Assembly: GCF_003688285.1 (NCBI RefSeq)
Contig: NZ_RCNT01000006.1
Coordinates: forward strand, 186,001 to 250,000
Reading direction: 5' to 3'
DNA length: 64,000 bases
Source: Rhodophyticola porphyridii
Lineage (GTDB): Bacteria > Pseudomonadota > Alphaproteobacteria > Rhodobacterales > Rhodobacteraceae
The notes under the pieces were generated by a model, which saw only the letters and a program-made list of their open reading frames with translations, was not told where the DNA came from and made no database searches. Both the position numbers and the translations under genes were made by a program. Numbering within the stretch: the stretch's first letter is position 1; each line of letters opens with the position of its first letter. Positions 27,738 to 36,096 of the stretch are shown piece after piece.

Positions 27738-28654
27738 GCCTTCGCCCCGAAAAGACCGGTGGGGCGCACGATGAGAACGGCCGCCATGAGGATGTAGATC
27801 AGCATTGAGGCCAGCGCCGAACCGGCGGAGGAGGCGGCCGAGCTGTCCATGAATTGCCGGAAAAGCTCGGGAAGCAGGAGCCCGCCCAACGTGTCCGTCA
27901 GCCCCACAAGGATGGACCCGACGAGCGCCCCCTTTATCGAGCCGATGCCGCCGATCACGATAACCACGAAGGCCAGGATCAGGACCGGCTCCCCCATGCC
28001 GACCTGCACGGACTGGATCGCGCCCACCAGCGCGCCGGCCAGCCCGGCCAGTGCGGCGCCAAGCGCGAACACGATGGTGTAGAGCCCCGAAATGTTGATG
28101 CCGAGCGCGGCGATCATCTCCCGGTCGTTTTCACCGGCCCGGATCTGAATGCCCAGACGGGTACGGCTGATCAGCAGGAAGAGACCGAGCGCCACCGCCA
28201 GCCCGATCAGGATCAGCGTCAAGCGGTAGAACGGATACTGGATGCCGCCGGGCAACGTCACAGGCCCGGCCAGATAATCCGGGATGTTTAGAAAAAGCGG
28301 AAATGAGCCGAAGACCCACCGGGTTCCTTCGGAAAAGATCAGGATCAGCGCGAAGGTGGCCAGAACCTGATCGAGGTGGTCGCGGTTGTATAATCGCCGG
28401 ATCACCACAAGCTCCACCAGCGCGCCGGCGGCGGCGGCGGCGGCAAGCGCGGCCATCAGCGCAAGCAGGAACGACCCCGTGGCGCCCGCAACGGCGGCGG
28501 CCGCAAAGGCGCCGATCATGAACAGCGATCCATGGGCCAGATTGATCAGGCCCATCACCCCGAAGACGAGGGTCAGCCCGGCTGCCATCAGGAACAGCAT
28601 CACGCCCAGTTGCAAGCCGTTCAGAACCTGCTCGGCAAAAAGGATGAGAGACAT
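27734..28654 (-). CDS. livH: branched-chain amino acid/amide ABC transporter permease LivH
   Basis: A 306-residue permease with about eight helices and the LivH signature GLINLAHGSLFMIGAFAA near the N-terminus, followed by the conserved GAIQSVQVGMGEPVLILAFVVIVIGG region. It follows livK by 64 bases in the same direction. Confidence 0.94.
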   Translation of the reverse strand: MSLILFAEQVLNGLQLGVMLFLMAAGLTLVFGVMGLINLAHGSLFMIGAFAAAAVAGATGSFLLALMAALAAAAAAGALVELVVIRRLYNRDHLDQVLATFALILIFSEGTRWVFGSFPLFLNIPDYLAGPVTLPGGIQYPFYRLTLILIGLAVALGLFLLISRTRLGIQIRAGENDREMIAALGINISGLYTIVFALGAALAGLAGALVGAIQSVQVGMGEPVLILAFVVIVIGGIGSIKGALVGSILVGLTDTLGGLLLPELFRQFMDSSAASSAGSALASMLIYILMAAVLIVRPTGLFGAKA

Positions 28655-28718
28655 GTCCGGTCTTTCTGCGAAGCGGCGCCTGACGCGGCCTCAGGGCTGC
28701 GTCAGGCCTTGGGGCGGA

Positions 28719-29867
28719 TCAGAACGAACACTCGGCTGCGTAGAAGTCGCCATGATCCTCAAGCGCCACACCGATGATCCGGTTGGTGAACACATCGCCA
28801 TCCTGGATCACTTCGCGGACATAGATGTCCTGGATCGGGTGCTGGTTCGGGCCAAAGGCGAAATCGCCCCGCGTACTGTCGAAATCGGCGGCGGCAAGGG
28901 CCGCACGGAACGCATCCCCATCGCTCGGATCGGCAACCGCAAGGGCCGAGATCAGCAGGTTCGCCGTGTCAAAGCCCTGGCTTGCGTAAAGCGATGGCAG
29001 CCGGCCGTATTCGGCCTGAAAGCTTTCGACGAAGGCCGCGTTGGTCGGGTTGTCGATGTCGCGGTTCCACTGAGAAGTGTTCACGATGCCAAGTGCATCC
29101 GCGCCCACGGCCTGGAGGATCCCCTGATCGAAGCTGAAGGCAGGACCGATCAGCGGGATATCGACGCCGCTATCGGCAAACTGCTTCACGAAGGCGATGC
29201 CCATGCCACCCGGCAGGAAGAAGAACACGCTATCGGCACCCGATGCGCGGATCTGTGCAATCTCGGAGGCGTAATCGGTCTGTCCAAGCTCGGTGAAAAG
29301 CTCACCTGCAAGCCCGCCTTCATACATCCGCTTGTAACCGGTCAGCGCATCCTGACCCGCGGGGTAGTTCGGCGCGAGAATGAATGAGTTGGTGTAGCCT
29401 TGCGAGTTTGCATAGGCCCCGGCGGCCTCGTGCAGGGCGTCGTTCTGCCAGGCGACATTGAAGTAGTTCGGATGACAGCCCCTGCCGGCCAGTTGCGACG
29501 GCCCGGCATTCGGCGACAGGTAGATCACATCCTGCGCCACCGCGCTGGGGATTACCGCCATGGCCAGATTGGACCAGATGATCCCGGTCATGACATCTAC
29601 ATCATGGGACTGGATCATTTCGTCCGAAAGCCTGACAGCCACATCGGGCCGGCGCTGATCGTCCTCGATGATCACCTCGATATTGTCGAGCCCGGATTGG
29701 GCAATGGCGAGCATGAAGCCGTCGCGCACATCAATACCCAGCCCCGCGCCGCCGCCGGAGAGAGTGGTGATCATGCCGACGCGGACCGCATCGTCATGGG
29801 TGTCGCCCAGAGCAACCGTTCCCAGCGCCATCATGGAGGCCGCCATGGCAAGTGATTTCAGTGTCAT
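28719..29867 (-). CDS. livK: Liv-type ABC transporter periplasmic substrate-binding protein
   Basis: A 382-residue periplasmic binding protein with a Sec signal peptide (LAMAASMMALGTVALG, cleavage near residue 21). The type I fold begins VRVGMITTLSGGGAGLGIDVRDGF. It delivers ligand to LivHMGF, encoded just downstream. Relatives bind branched-chain amino acids, amides, urea or aromatic acids, and the ligand cannot be told from sequence alone. It heads the operon; no gene lies upstream before the mobile element. Confidence 0.93.
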   Translation of the reverse strand: MTLKSLAMAASMMALGTVALGDTHDDAVRVGMITTLSGGGAGLGIDVRDGFMLAIAQSGLDNIEVIIEDDQRRPDVAVRLSDEMIQSHDVDVMTGIIWSNLAMAVIPSAVAQDVIYLSPNAGPSQLAGRGCHPNYFNVAWQNDALHEAAGAYANSQGYTNSFILAPNYPAGQDALTGYKRMYEGGLAGELFTELGQTDYASEIAQIRASGADSVFFFLPGGMGIAFVKQFADSGVDIPLIGPAFSFDQGILQAVGADALGIVNTSQWNRDIDNPTNAAFVESFQAEYGRLPSLYASQGFDTANLLISALAVADPSDGDAFRAALAAADFDSTRGDFAFGPNQHPIQDIYVREVIQDGDVFTNRIIGVALEDHGDFYAAECSF

Positions 29868-30200
29868 CAGTGTCTCCTTGTTGGGTGGGGCTCTTTCTCG
29901 GCCCCTAACTTTGTTTCAAAAAAGCTAGCATGCGCGAATTTTAACTTCAAGCTCAAATAATTCATGCTTAAAATAGTATCCGCACCCCCGCTGCTGATCT
30001 TAGCTGAACGCCAAACCGGTACTCTGGCAAGCCCGAGTTGCGGGAAAGAGCCGAAGAGACCTCGGGCAGCCGCAGATGACAGCCGGCCGGGCCTGCCATA
30101 CGCGCCGGGCGAAGACGGCGAAGAGCAGATTGGGGTATACGATGAGATATGGGGGGGCGGGCCGCTACGACGTCCAGCAATCGTCATGGGCACAGCTTAG
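29868..30200. other. livK upstream region and chromosomal flank of the mobile element
   Basis: The first about 120 bases beyond the livK start are AT-rich and should hold the livK promoter (minus strand). The rest is GC-rich and shows no convincing gene on either strand. The junction with the integrated element is placed at its right edge. Confidence 0.5.
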
Positions 30201-30329
30201 ATGGAAATGGTGCAGCTGGAGAGAGAAAGTTTGAACTCTCTCTTCGATGAATTGGAAGCCTGGGAACGCCATCTCGCACGTTTAGACTCGAAGAGTCTGA
30301 GGTGCGAAAATGACGACTTCGCGCCATAA
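30201..30329 (+). CDS. possible 42-residue leader ORF overlapping mobC
   Basis: ATG at 30201 opens a 42-codon frame (MEMVQLERESLNSLFDELEA and on) that ends inside mobC at 30329. Its composition is protein-like (amphipathic, acidic helix), but it has no clear Shine-Dalgarno site and overlaps two inverted repeats that may be the transfer origin. It may be coincidental. Confidence 0.3.
   Translation: MEMVQLERESLNSLFDELEAWERHLARLDSKSLRCENDDFAP
30219..30298. promoter_or_regulatory. two inverted repeats upstream of mobC; candidate oriT/att region
   Basis: GAGAGAG and CTCTCTC flank a ten-base loop (about 30220-30243), and AGACTC-GAA-GAGTCT forms a second perfect hairpin (about 30284-30298), 11 bases before the mobC start. 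Inverted repeats just upstream of mobC-relaxase genes are where transfer origins usually lie. The nick site was not identified. Confidence 0.45.
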
Positions 30330-30732
30330 TTTCAATAAGATAGCTGCGCCCGAGGCGGATACGCCGAAGAAGTATCCACCGCCCTTCTCGCTGCGCCTGA
30401 CCTACGAGGAAAGAGCGCGGCTGGAGGCAGAAGCGGATGGAAAGCCGCTCGGGGCCTATATCCGCGAGCGGCTGCTAGGCGACGATGTTGCCCCGCGCAC
30501 AAGGCGCGGCAATAGCCCTGTGAAGGATAAAGAAGCGCTCGGACGCGTCATGGGCGCGCTCGGCGCTTCGCGGCTGTCTTCGAACCTGAACCAGCTCGCA
30601 AAGGCCGTGAACACGGGCTCTCTGCCCGTCACGCCCGAGACGGAAGAAGAGCTGCGAGAGGCCTGCCGCGAGATCGCCGAACTCCGCGCCGATCTACTGA
30701 AAGCGCTCGGCGGACCGGAGCTTGAGCCGTGA
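30310..30732 (+). CDS. mobC: MobC-like relaxosome accessory protein
   Basis: A 140-residue protein with a ribbon-helix-helix-like segment (FSLRLTYEERARLEAEADGKPLG) followed by the MobC region ASRLSSNLNQLAKAVNTG. Such proteins bind the transfer origin and help the relaxase open the DNA. It overlaps the relaxase start by four bases (GTGA), a typical mobCA arrangement. Confidence 0.9.
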   Translation: MTTSRHNFNKIAAPEADTPKKYPPPFSLRLTYEERARLEAEADGKPLGAYIRERLLGDDVAPRTRRGNSPVKDKEALGRVMGALGASRLSSNLNQLAKAVNTGSLPVTPETEEELREACREIAELRADLLKALGGPELEP

Positions 30733-32042
30733 TCCTGAAAGCCAAAGAGCGCGGGGATGCCCCGCAGCTCGCCCGCTACCTTCTGGATCAGCGGGACAAT
30801 GAGCACGTCGAGCTGCACGAAGTGCGCGGATTCATCAGCGATGATCTGATCGATGCCTTCGGCGAAGCTCATGCCATCGCGCAAGGGACGCGCTGTCAGA
30901 ACTATATGTTCTCGATGAGCTTCAATCCGCCCGAAGGCGAGAATGTCAGCATCGAAGCCTTCGAGAAGGCCATCGATCAGGTCGAAGAGAAGCTGGGGCT
31001 GCAAGGCCAGCCGCGCGCGGTCGTCTTTCACGAGAAGGACGGTCGCCGCCATGCTCATGCGGTCTGGTCGCGGATCGATCACGAGCGGATGCGCTCCATC
31101 AATATCAGCCATTACAAGGTGAAGCTGCGCGACGTGTCGCGTCAGCTGTTCCTTGAGTATGGCTGGAATATGCCGCGCGGGCTTGAAGATCAGCGCTTGC
31201 GCGATCCTTTGAGCATTACTCGCGCAGAATGGCAGCAGGCAAAGCGGATCGGCCTCGATCCGAAGGAGCTGAAGGCCGTCTTCCGAAATGCCTGGGAAAC
31301 GTCCGACAACCGCGCGGCTTTCGAGCAAGCGCTCGCAGAGCGCGGCTTCGTTCTGGCGCAAGGTGATCGTCGGGCGTTTGTCGCCGTCGATTATCGCGGC
31401 GAGGTCTATGGCATCGCCCGCAAGGCGGGCATTAAGGTCAAGGAGGTTGTCGCCAAGCTCGGCGATCCGACAGAGCTGCCGTCCGTCGATAGGGTGAAAG
31501 CCGAGATCGCCGCCCGCATGACGGGCAAGATCAGGAAATTCATCGAACAGGCCGAGAAAGACGCTCAACGGCGGTCGGCCTTTATCGAATTCCGCAAGGC
31601 AGAAGTCGTGGGGCGGCACGTCGAAGAGCGACGCACTTTGGGCGAAGCCCATGAAAAGCGCTGGCAGGCCGAGACGCTGGCGCGCGCCGCGCGTCTGCCG
31701 AAAGGGTTTTCAGGTATCTGGCATCGCCTGACAGGGCGCTATGCCAAGGTGAAGGCGCAGAACGAGCGTGAAACGCTCGAATCCCTGCGCCGTGATCGGG
31801 ACGAGAAAGACGCACTCATCATGCGCCAGCTCGAAGAGCGGCAGGCGTTTGAGCACGAGATCAGGGCGCAGCGCGAGGCCGCACAGGAAGAGCTGCTTCA
31901 ACTCCGCGAGGACGTGGCCGCTTACATGGAGCTGGATCGCATCGATCATACGCAAAGCCGCAAGGTCGAGCGCGATGGCGACGGCGATGACGGCCCGCGT
32001 CCGAGGCCGCCGCGCTCGCGGCGGCGGCGCTTTGATCCTTAG
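30729..32042 (+). CDS. MobA/VirD2-type relaxase
   Basis: A 437-residue mobilization nuclease that nicks the element at its transfer origin and pilots the strand to a recipient. The metal-binding histidines are visible in DGRRHAHAVWSRID near residue 105. The C-terminal half (from about residue 250) is a charged, probably coiled-coil region. Translation starts with GTG at 30729, inside the mobC stop. The length is modest compared with long multidomain relaxases. Confidence 0.9.
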   Translation: MILKAKERGDAPQLARYLLDQRDNEHVELHEVRGFISDDLIDAFGEAHAIAQGTRCQNYMFSMSFNPPEGENVSIEAFEKAIDQVEEKLGLQGQPRAVVFHEKDGRRHAHAVWSRIDHERMRSINISHYKVKLRDVSRQLFLEYGWNMPRGLEDQRLRDPLSITRAEWQQAKRIGLDPKELKAVFRNAWETSDNRAAFEQALAERGFVLAQGDRRAFVAVDYRGEVYGIARKAGIKVKEVVAKLGDPTELPSVDRVKAEIAARMTGKIRKFIEQAEKDAQRRSAFIEFRKAEVVGRHVEERRTLGEAHEKRWQAETLARAARLPKGFSGIWHRLTGRYAKVKAQNERETLESLRRDRDEKDALIMRQLEERQAFEHEIRAQREAAQEELLQLREDVAAYMELDRIDHTQSRKVERDGDGDDGPRPRPPRSRRRRFDP

Positions 32043-32174
32043 GGGAACCCTATAAGACTGCGCTTATTGACACGCTGGGCCTAGCTGGCGACTTCGTGCG
32101 AAGAAAAGAATCTACGGCGCAAGCGTGGTGGTATAGAACGCAATCAAATAGCAAGTCAGTTCGAGGGTGAATAA

Positions 32175-33140
32175 ATGACAAACCTTGTCTCAAAGTCCCG
32201 GCTTTCAAGTCTACCAATGCTCGCCGTTGCTTCAACGCTACTTTCAGCAGAGCCGGTTTGGCCACAAGTCGCTGACACGACTATATCTTCCCCAAAAGAG
32301 AGTGAGGTCCTTGGCATTGGGAACGCACGTGACGTGGTTCAAGATATCGAACAATTGATCGATGACAGAATAGACGAGCGGCTGGGATTGTGGTTCGGGG
32401 TCAACGCGAACTTACTTGCCTTCTTCGTCGCGATTATCGCTTTTCTTTCTGCCATCAGCGGCTTGATTTTTTGGTTCATCAAAGACAGGGCGACAACAGC
32501 AGCTGTTGCAAAAGCGGAACAGGCGTCAATATCTATCACTAAGGCCACAGTTTCTGCCTTCGCAAAGTTTAGTCGTGCACGGCTTCTCGGGCGAATTGCA
32601 TATACCTACTGGGACTTTTATAAAGAAGAGTTCAGGAAAGTTGCACGCGGCGACGAGTTAGAAGAAGCCAAGGATCTAATTCCACTTACGCAGGCAGCAG
32701 GCATATCGTGGCATTTAGCCCACGATGCTCTCCGCGAGATTGAAATTCTTCGAACTGATGTAGATGCGATTAGATCGATAGGAGAAGAGTATAAGGTAGT
32801 GTTTTTACGCAATCAAATTATGTGTAGCGTTGTCTATTTTGGTTGCGTCGAATTGCTTTGTCTGAGACTGTTGAATGGAACATTTGATGAAGAGAGAAGA
32901 GAGCGACTTCTGGATCAAGCCTTACGCTGCCTTGAGTATGCCAAAAAGGATCAGAAACATTGGGTCGAATTGCACGACTCCGCAGCGCGAACATTAGTGA
33001 TGCTTGGGGGAGAGGACTTTCGAGCCAGAGGAATGAAGGTGGCTCGTGACATATGCGACGGCAAGAAACCCACACCACAACATGTCGAAGTATCGTCCGA
33101 GAGAATAGAGCGCTTTAGGAGCGATTTCAGGATCGAGTAG
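32175..33140 (+). CDS. hypothetical membrane-anchored cargo protein
   Basis: A 321-residue protein of unknown family. A signal-peptide-like or first hydrophobic segment (residues 10-31) is followed by an acidic linker, a strong membrane helix with double span (about 76-104, ANLLAFFVAIIAFLSAISG), and a long helical cytosolic or periplasmic domain. Codon use is AT-richer than that of mobC and the relaxase, indicating separate acquisition. The start has GAGGG about seven bases upstream. It stands alone between the relaxase and a minus-strand small gene, so a cargo or defence role is possible but unsupported. Confidence 0.75.
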   Translation: MTNLVSKSRLSSLPMLAVASTLLSAEPVWPQVADTTISSPKESEVLGIGNARDVVQDIEQLIDDRIDERLGLWFGVNANLLAFFVAIIAFLSAISGLIFWFIKDRATTAAVAKAEQASISITKATVSAFAKFSRARLLGRIAYTYWDFYKEEFRKVARGDELEEAKDLIPLTQAAGISWHLAHDALREIEILRTDVDAIRSIGEEYKVVFLRNQIMCSVVYFGCVELLCLRLLNGTFDEERRERLLDQALRCLEYAKKDQKHWVELHDSAARTLVMLGGEDFRARGMKVARDICDGKKPTPQHVEVSSERIERFRSDFRIE

Positions 33141-33160
33141 TCAGTTTTCCTTCTCGATCC

Positions 33161-33277
33161 TTACAGAGGGTCAGGCCACTCATCATACGGTTCGATAAAT
33201 GCAGACTCCATCACGATGAGCGGGTCAGGCCACTCATCATACGGTTCATGGGCAGCAAAAAAAATTTGTCGAAGCAT
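33161..33277 (-). CDS. 38-residue protein with duplicated EPYDEWPDPL motif
   Basis: This small ORF begins MLRQIFFAAHEPYDEWPDPL and ends with a second EPYDEWPDPL before TAA. The two DNA repeats (33168-33193 and 33222-33247) are 26 bases long and identical, 54 bases apart. AGAAGGAAAA lies seven bases before the ATG, a good ribosome site. No function is known. The acidic, Trp/Pro-rich repeat could be a peptide ligand, an inhibitor or a decoy; that is speculation. Confidence 0.6.
   Translation of the reverse strand: MLRQIFFAAHEPYDEWPDPLIVMESAFIEPYDEWPDPL
33168..33247. repeat. two identical 26-base direct repeats
   Basis: Copies lie at 33168-33193 and 33222-33247, each reading GGGTCAGGCCACTCATCATA followed by CGGTTC on the plus strand. 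The 54-base offset is a multiple of three and keeps both copies in the frame of the 38-residue minus-strand protein, which points to a coding duplication. Confidence 0.9.
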
Positions 33278-33506
33278 CTGGTTTTCCTTCTGTGTTTGGT
33301 GTGGATAAGTACGTAGTACTACTAACGCTATCACTTTAGGTTAAAGAAAAAGTGACTTTGCCGCAAGCTAACGTACAATTTATGTCAGAACTACTGACCA
33401 AAATCAAGGTGGCGCGTGCATTTGTGCCCACAGATGCGCCTTGCTGTTCAAATGTCAACAGTGCGGCGACTAGCAACCGTATGGCGCCATGATTTGAAGG
33501 GCGCTA

Positions 33507-33737
33507 TCAGCGCCCCTCTTCTTTTTGTGGCGGCGTATCATCGAGCGGTAGGCGCAAGACGATCCGTCCGTTGATCGGGCAAGTCTCCAGCTGGAGCGTG
33601 TAGCCTTGCCCGTCCTTGTGCGTCCAGGCCGCGCCGACTTTGTTCCAGAAAGACTTCTCGCCCTTCTGGGTAACGTGCCAGGCCAGGAAGTCGGGTGCGT
33701 TCGGGCTTTGGGTCGTGGTTTTGGTTTCGCGTGCCAT
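33507..33737 (-). CDS. small conserved-looking accessory protein
   Basis: A 76-residue protein beginning MARETKTTTQSPNAPDFLAWHVTQKGEKSFW. It has a compact beta-rich look (WNKVGAAWTHKDGQGYTLQLETCP) and a charged tail. Proteins of this appearance recur on mobilizable elements of alphaproteobacteria, usually as unannotated small proteins. The start at 33737 has AGAAGA upstream; the frame extends to 33824 without support. Function unknown. Confidence 0.7.
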   Translation of the reverse strand: MARETKTTTQSPNAPDFLAWHVTQKGEKSFWNKVGAAWTHKDGQGYTLQLETCPINGRIVLRLPLDDTPPQKEEGR

Positions 33738-34304
33738 GATTTCATCTTCTTTGTTTTTGGGTTGGCTTGCTAACGCCCTCCCGCATCGGGCGAAGGCATG
33801 AGGCGGGGTCCTCATGGGCAACACGGCTGGCGCAGCCAGGTGGTGCGGGCAGTCCCATTGAAGAGCGCGCCGCCTTCGGCCAAGGGATTCACGGGTGTGT
33901 CATTGCAAGCCGATCCGACAACAAAGGGGCATGAGCGGCACGGAGCGGAAAAATCCGCGTCTGTCCCAAAGGCCAGCCTCTTCTTCGAGGGCCGATAGCA
34001 CGGCTGCTCATCTTCTTGGGCGAGATATCCCGCATCTGGAGCAAGGTGGCGCTGCGCCCTGCCATCGCACGGGACGGGCAAGATCAGGCTCTTGGTCGCC
34101 TCTTTCCACAATGACCGATCAGACCTGCGGCGCATCGCATTTGCCGCCGCTAATCGAGAAAAGGCGCTTCAGCGCACCTCCTGAATTTTCGCGTTCAAGT
34201 ACCCCGCCGAACCATCAGGGCCTTCTATGGCCGATGATGATGGTGAGCGAGGGCCGAAAGGCCCTGAGCGGTCCGGGGCCTCCTTGAAGCAAAAGGAGGA
34301 TTAC
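33738..34304. other. hairpin-dense intergenic stretch without clear protein genes
   Basis: Several frames are open but none has convincing composition or a ribosome site. The stretch holds short perfect hairpins such as GGCTG-GCG-CAGCC (about 33829), AGGGCC-GAAA-GGCCCT (34250-34265) and the ribosome-site hairpin at 34279-34299. Similar hairpins recur at 35.8-36.0 and 43.7-44.0 kb. Confidence 0.5.
34279..34299 (+). promoter_or_regulatory. hairpin sequestering the Shine-Dalgarno site of the 34305 gene
   Basis: CCTCCTT (34279-34285) pairs perfectly with AAGGAGG (34293-34299) around a seven-base loop. AAGGAGG is the ribosome-binding site for the ATG at 34305, so the mRNA can hide its own start signal until something opens the stem. 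Confidence 0.6.
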
Positions 34305-34487
34305 ATGAAACTCGTTACTCGATTTGAAGCGGCAAAGCTCAGCACCGTGCAGCTCTACGGTCTGCGCAAGGAGGCATTCTTCGCCTTCACTGCTGCGCCC
34401 CGCGATAGCGAGGCACAGCGTACTGCGCTCGCCTCGATGCGCCATATCGAAGATGAGCTGGCAGAACGTGCGCCAGCTCTCCGCTAA
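34305..34487 (+). CDS. 60-residue accessory protein
   Basis: This small soluble protein starts MKLVTRFEAAKLSTVQLYGL and is predicted to be helical. The ATG at 34305 has a near-perfect AAGGAGG six bases upstream. The frame stays open to 34227, so an 86-residue form is possible, but the strong internal ribosome site argues for the shorter one. No family recognised. It is convergent with the gene ending at 34531. Confidence 0.7.
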   Translation: MKLVTRFEAAKLSTVQLYGLRKEAFFAFTAAPRDSEAQRTALASMRHIEDELAERAPALR

Positions 34488-34530
34488 GAAGCTGCGGCTG
34501 GCCGTGAGGCCAGCCGCGAATTTTCCTGCC

Positions 34531-34797
34531 CTAGAAAAGGGAAAGCTGCGATCCGTGCCACTTCACGCGCTCGGCCTCGTGGTCGAGCCAAGCGGTAACA
34601 AGAGGGACAACGCCGCCATATTCCTTGGCCGTGCCAAGCGCGAAATACTCGGAGCGGTAGCCTGTCTCGGTGACGGGCAGCGGCGCTTTGCCTTCGGTGC
34701 GCAGCTCGACATGATCGATGACTCCGAATTTCTTCTCGGCATAGACAATCTCGATGTCTACGCCGCGCCAAGTGATGTTGTGGACTTCCAATGTCAT
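34531..34797 (-). CDS. 88-residue plasmid/ICE-type accessory protein
   Basis: A small soluble protein beginning MTLEVHNITWRGVDIEIVYAEKKFGVIDHVELRTEG, beta-rich, with a C-terminal helix (VTAWLDHEAERVKWHG). AAGGAAC precedes the ATG. It lies 45 bases downstream of ardC in the same direction, so co-transcription is likely. Similar proteins usually sit beside ArdC on mobile elements; function unknown. Confidence 0.75.
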   Translation of the reverse strand: MTLEVHNITWRGVDIEIVYAEKKFGVIDHVELRTEGKAPLPVTETGYRSEYFALGTAKEYGGVVPLVTAWLDHEAERVKWHGSQLSLF

Positions 34798-34842
34798 TGT
34801 TTTTGTTCCTTTCTTTGAAAAATGCGGTGCGAGAGCCGCCGC

Positions 34843-35757
34843 TTACGCGGCGACTCCCTGTTCTTCTTGGTTGGTGGATTCCGCCTCGGGCTGAAGGCTT
34901 TGCAGATAGTCTGCGGCCTTCTGGGCGTAGGCGGCGGCGCTGAAGATTGCGCGCTTGTCGTCCTTCAAGACCTTCAGCCAGCTCTGGATGTAGGCGGCAT
35001 GATCGGTGCCAGGCTCGGGCGTGAGGCCTAGATCGGCGCACAAGAAAGCCGCGCCGAGCTCTGCGACCAGTTCCTCACGGGCATAGCCTTCATCACCAAA
35101 GCGCTTGCGGCCAAAGTCCCGATCAAGACGGCTCTTGTGCTTCGTCCAGTGGGTCAACTCATGCGCCAAGGTCGCGTAGTAGGCCTCGGGGCTGCGGAAG
35201 CATTCGAAAACGGGCATCTGCACGTGATCGCTGCCGCCGCTGTAATACGCCCGATTACCACCATGCCGAACGTCTGCGCCTGTGGCAGCAAAGAACCTGT
35301 CGGCGTTCTCGTCCCGCAAGGCAGGATCGATGACGGGCTCGGGCTTCACGTAGTAGTGCTCGGGCAAGCCCTCGACCTGATCGACATTGAAGACGGTATA
35401 GGCCTTCATGAATCGGAAGCTGCGTTCCTCTTCGCTGCCGTCGTCCTGTTCTTCGGTCTTGGAAAGCGTTCCCGCATAGACGACCTGCTGGCCGCGCTCA
35501 CCCTTGCGGACGTGCGCCCCTAGCTCTTTGGCTTGGCGGTAGGTCATCCAGAACGGGGAGTTATAGCCCTGCTCCATCGCTGCCGCCCAAAGCATCAGGA
35601 CATTGATTCCGCTATAGGCCACGCCGTTATGGCGCAGGGGCTTCAGCACCCGCCCGTCCATGTTGCCAGCGCTCCACGGCTTCAGCCATGTGAGTTCGCC
35701 CTTCTCAAGGTCGGCCACGATCTTGTCGGTGACTTTCTGGTAAACGTCTTGTTTCAT
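34843..35757 (-). CDS. ardC: ArdC-family antirestriction protein
   Basis: This 304-residue ArdC homolog has an N-terminal single-strand-DNA-binding domain (DVYQKVTDKIVADLEKGELTW on) and a C-terminal zincin-like domain with the metalloprotease motif AHELTHW near residue 200. ArdC proteins coat incoming single-stranded DNA and help a conjugating element escape host restriction. The start at 35757 follows AGGAG; upstream open frame to 35922 is not conserved-looking. Confidence 0.93.
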   Translation of the reverse strand: MKQDVYQKVTDKIVADLEKGELTWLKPWSAGNMDGRVLKPLRHNGVAYSGINVLMLWAAAMEQGYNSPFWMTYRQAKELGAHVRKGERGQQVVYAGTLSKTEEQDDGSEEERSFRFMKAYTVFNVDQVEGLPEHYYVKPEPVIDPALRDENADRFFAATGADVRHGGNRAYYSGGSDHVQMPVFECFRSPEAYYATLAHELTHWTKHKSRLDRDFGRKRFGDEGYAREELVAELGAAFLCADLGLTPEPGTDHAAYIQSWLKVLKDDKRAIFSAAAYAQKAADYLQSLQPEAESTNQEEQGVAA

Positions 35758-36096
35758 TTGTTTTTTCTCCTTTCTTCGGTTGCGCATGCAACCGAACTGC
35801 CCCTCTGGCGAAGAGAGGGGGGAGACCGTCACAGACCGCAGACAGCGGAGGGGGATCGCCCGTCCTGCACGGAGCGCAGCAAAGGAAGGACGGGGAGACC
35901 GCTGGCTGCGCCCGCAGCTCATGCGAAGGGCTTGGTCTTGACGGCGAACGGGGTCGCAGACCCCAACAAGAAGAAGGGAAAGTCAGCCCGAACGGGCTGG
36001 CATCAGATCAGCGCAAGGGATGGAAGCCGAATGGCCGAGACCGCCACAGGCGGGCTCGGTTCACGAGAGCCTGTCCGCGAAGCGGTGCCGGGCGCA
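35758..36096. other. intergenic stretch with short GC hairpins, no gene seen
   Basis: The stretch contains GGGGTC-GCA-GACCCC (35950-35964) and CAGCCC-GAAC-GGGCTG (35984-35999), plus a CCCCTCT/AGAGGGG pair near 35810. No coding frame is convincing. GC content drops sharply at about 36100, where the AT-rich defence genes begin. Confidence 0.5.

Noticed and set aside
30207-30240. A functional tRNA on the minus strand at the left element end
   Set aside because: CCA and a TTCAAAC loop are visible, but the T stem does not pair well and no matching acceptor or anticodon arm is found. It is kept only as a possible attachment-site remnant.
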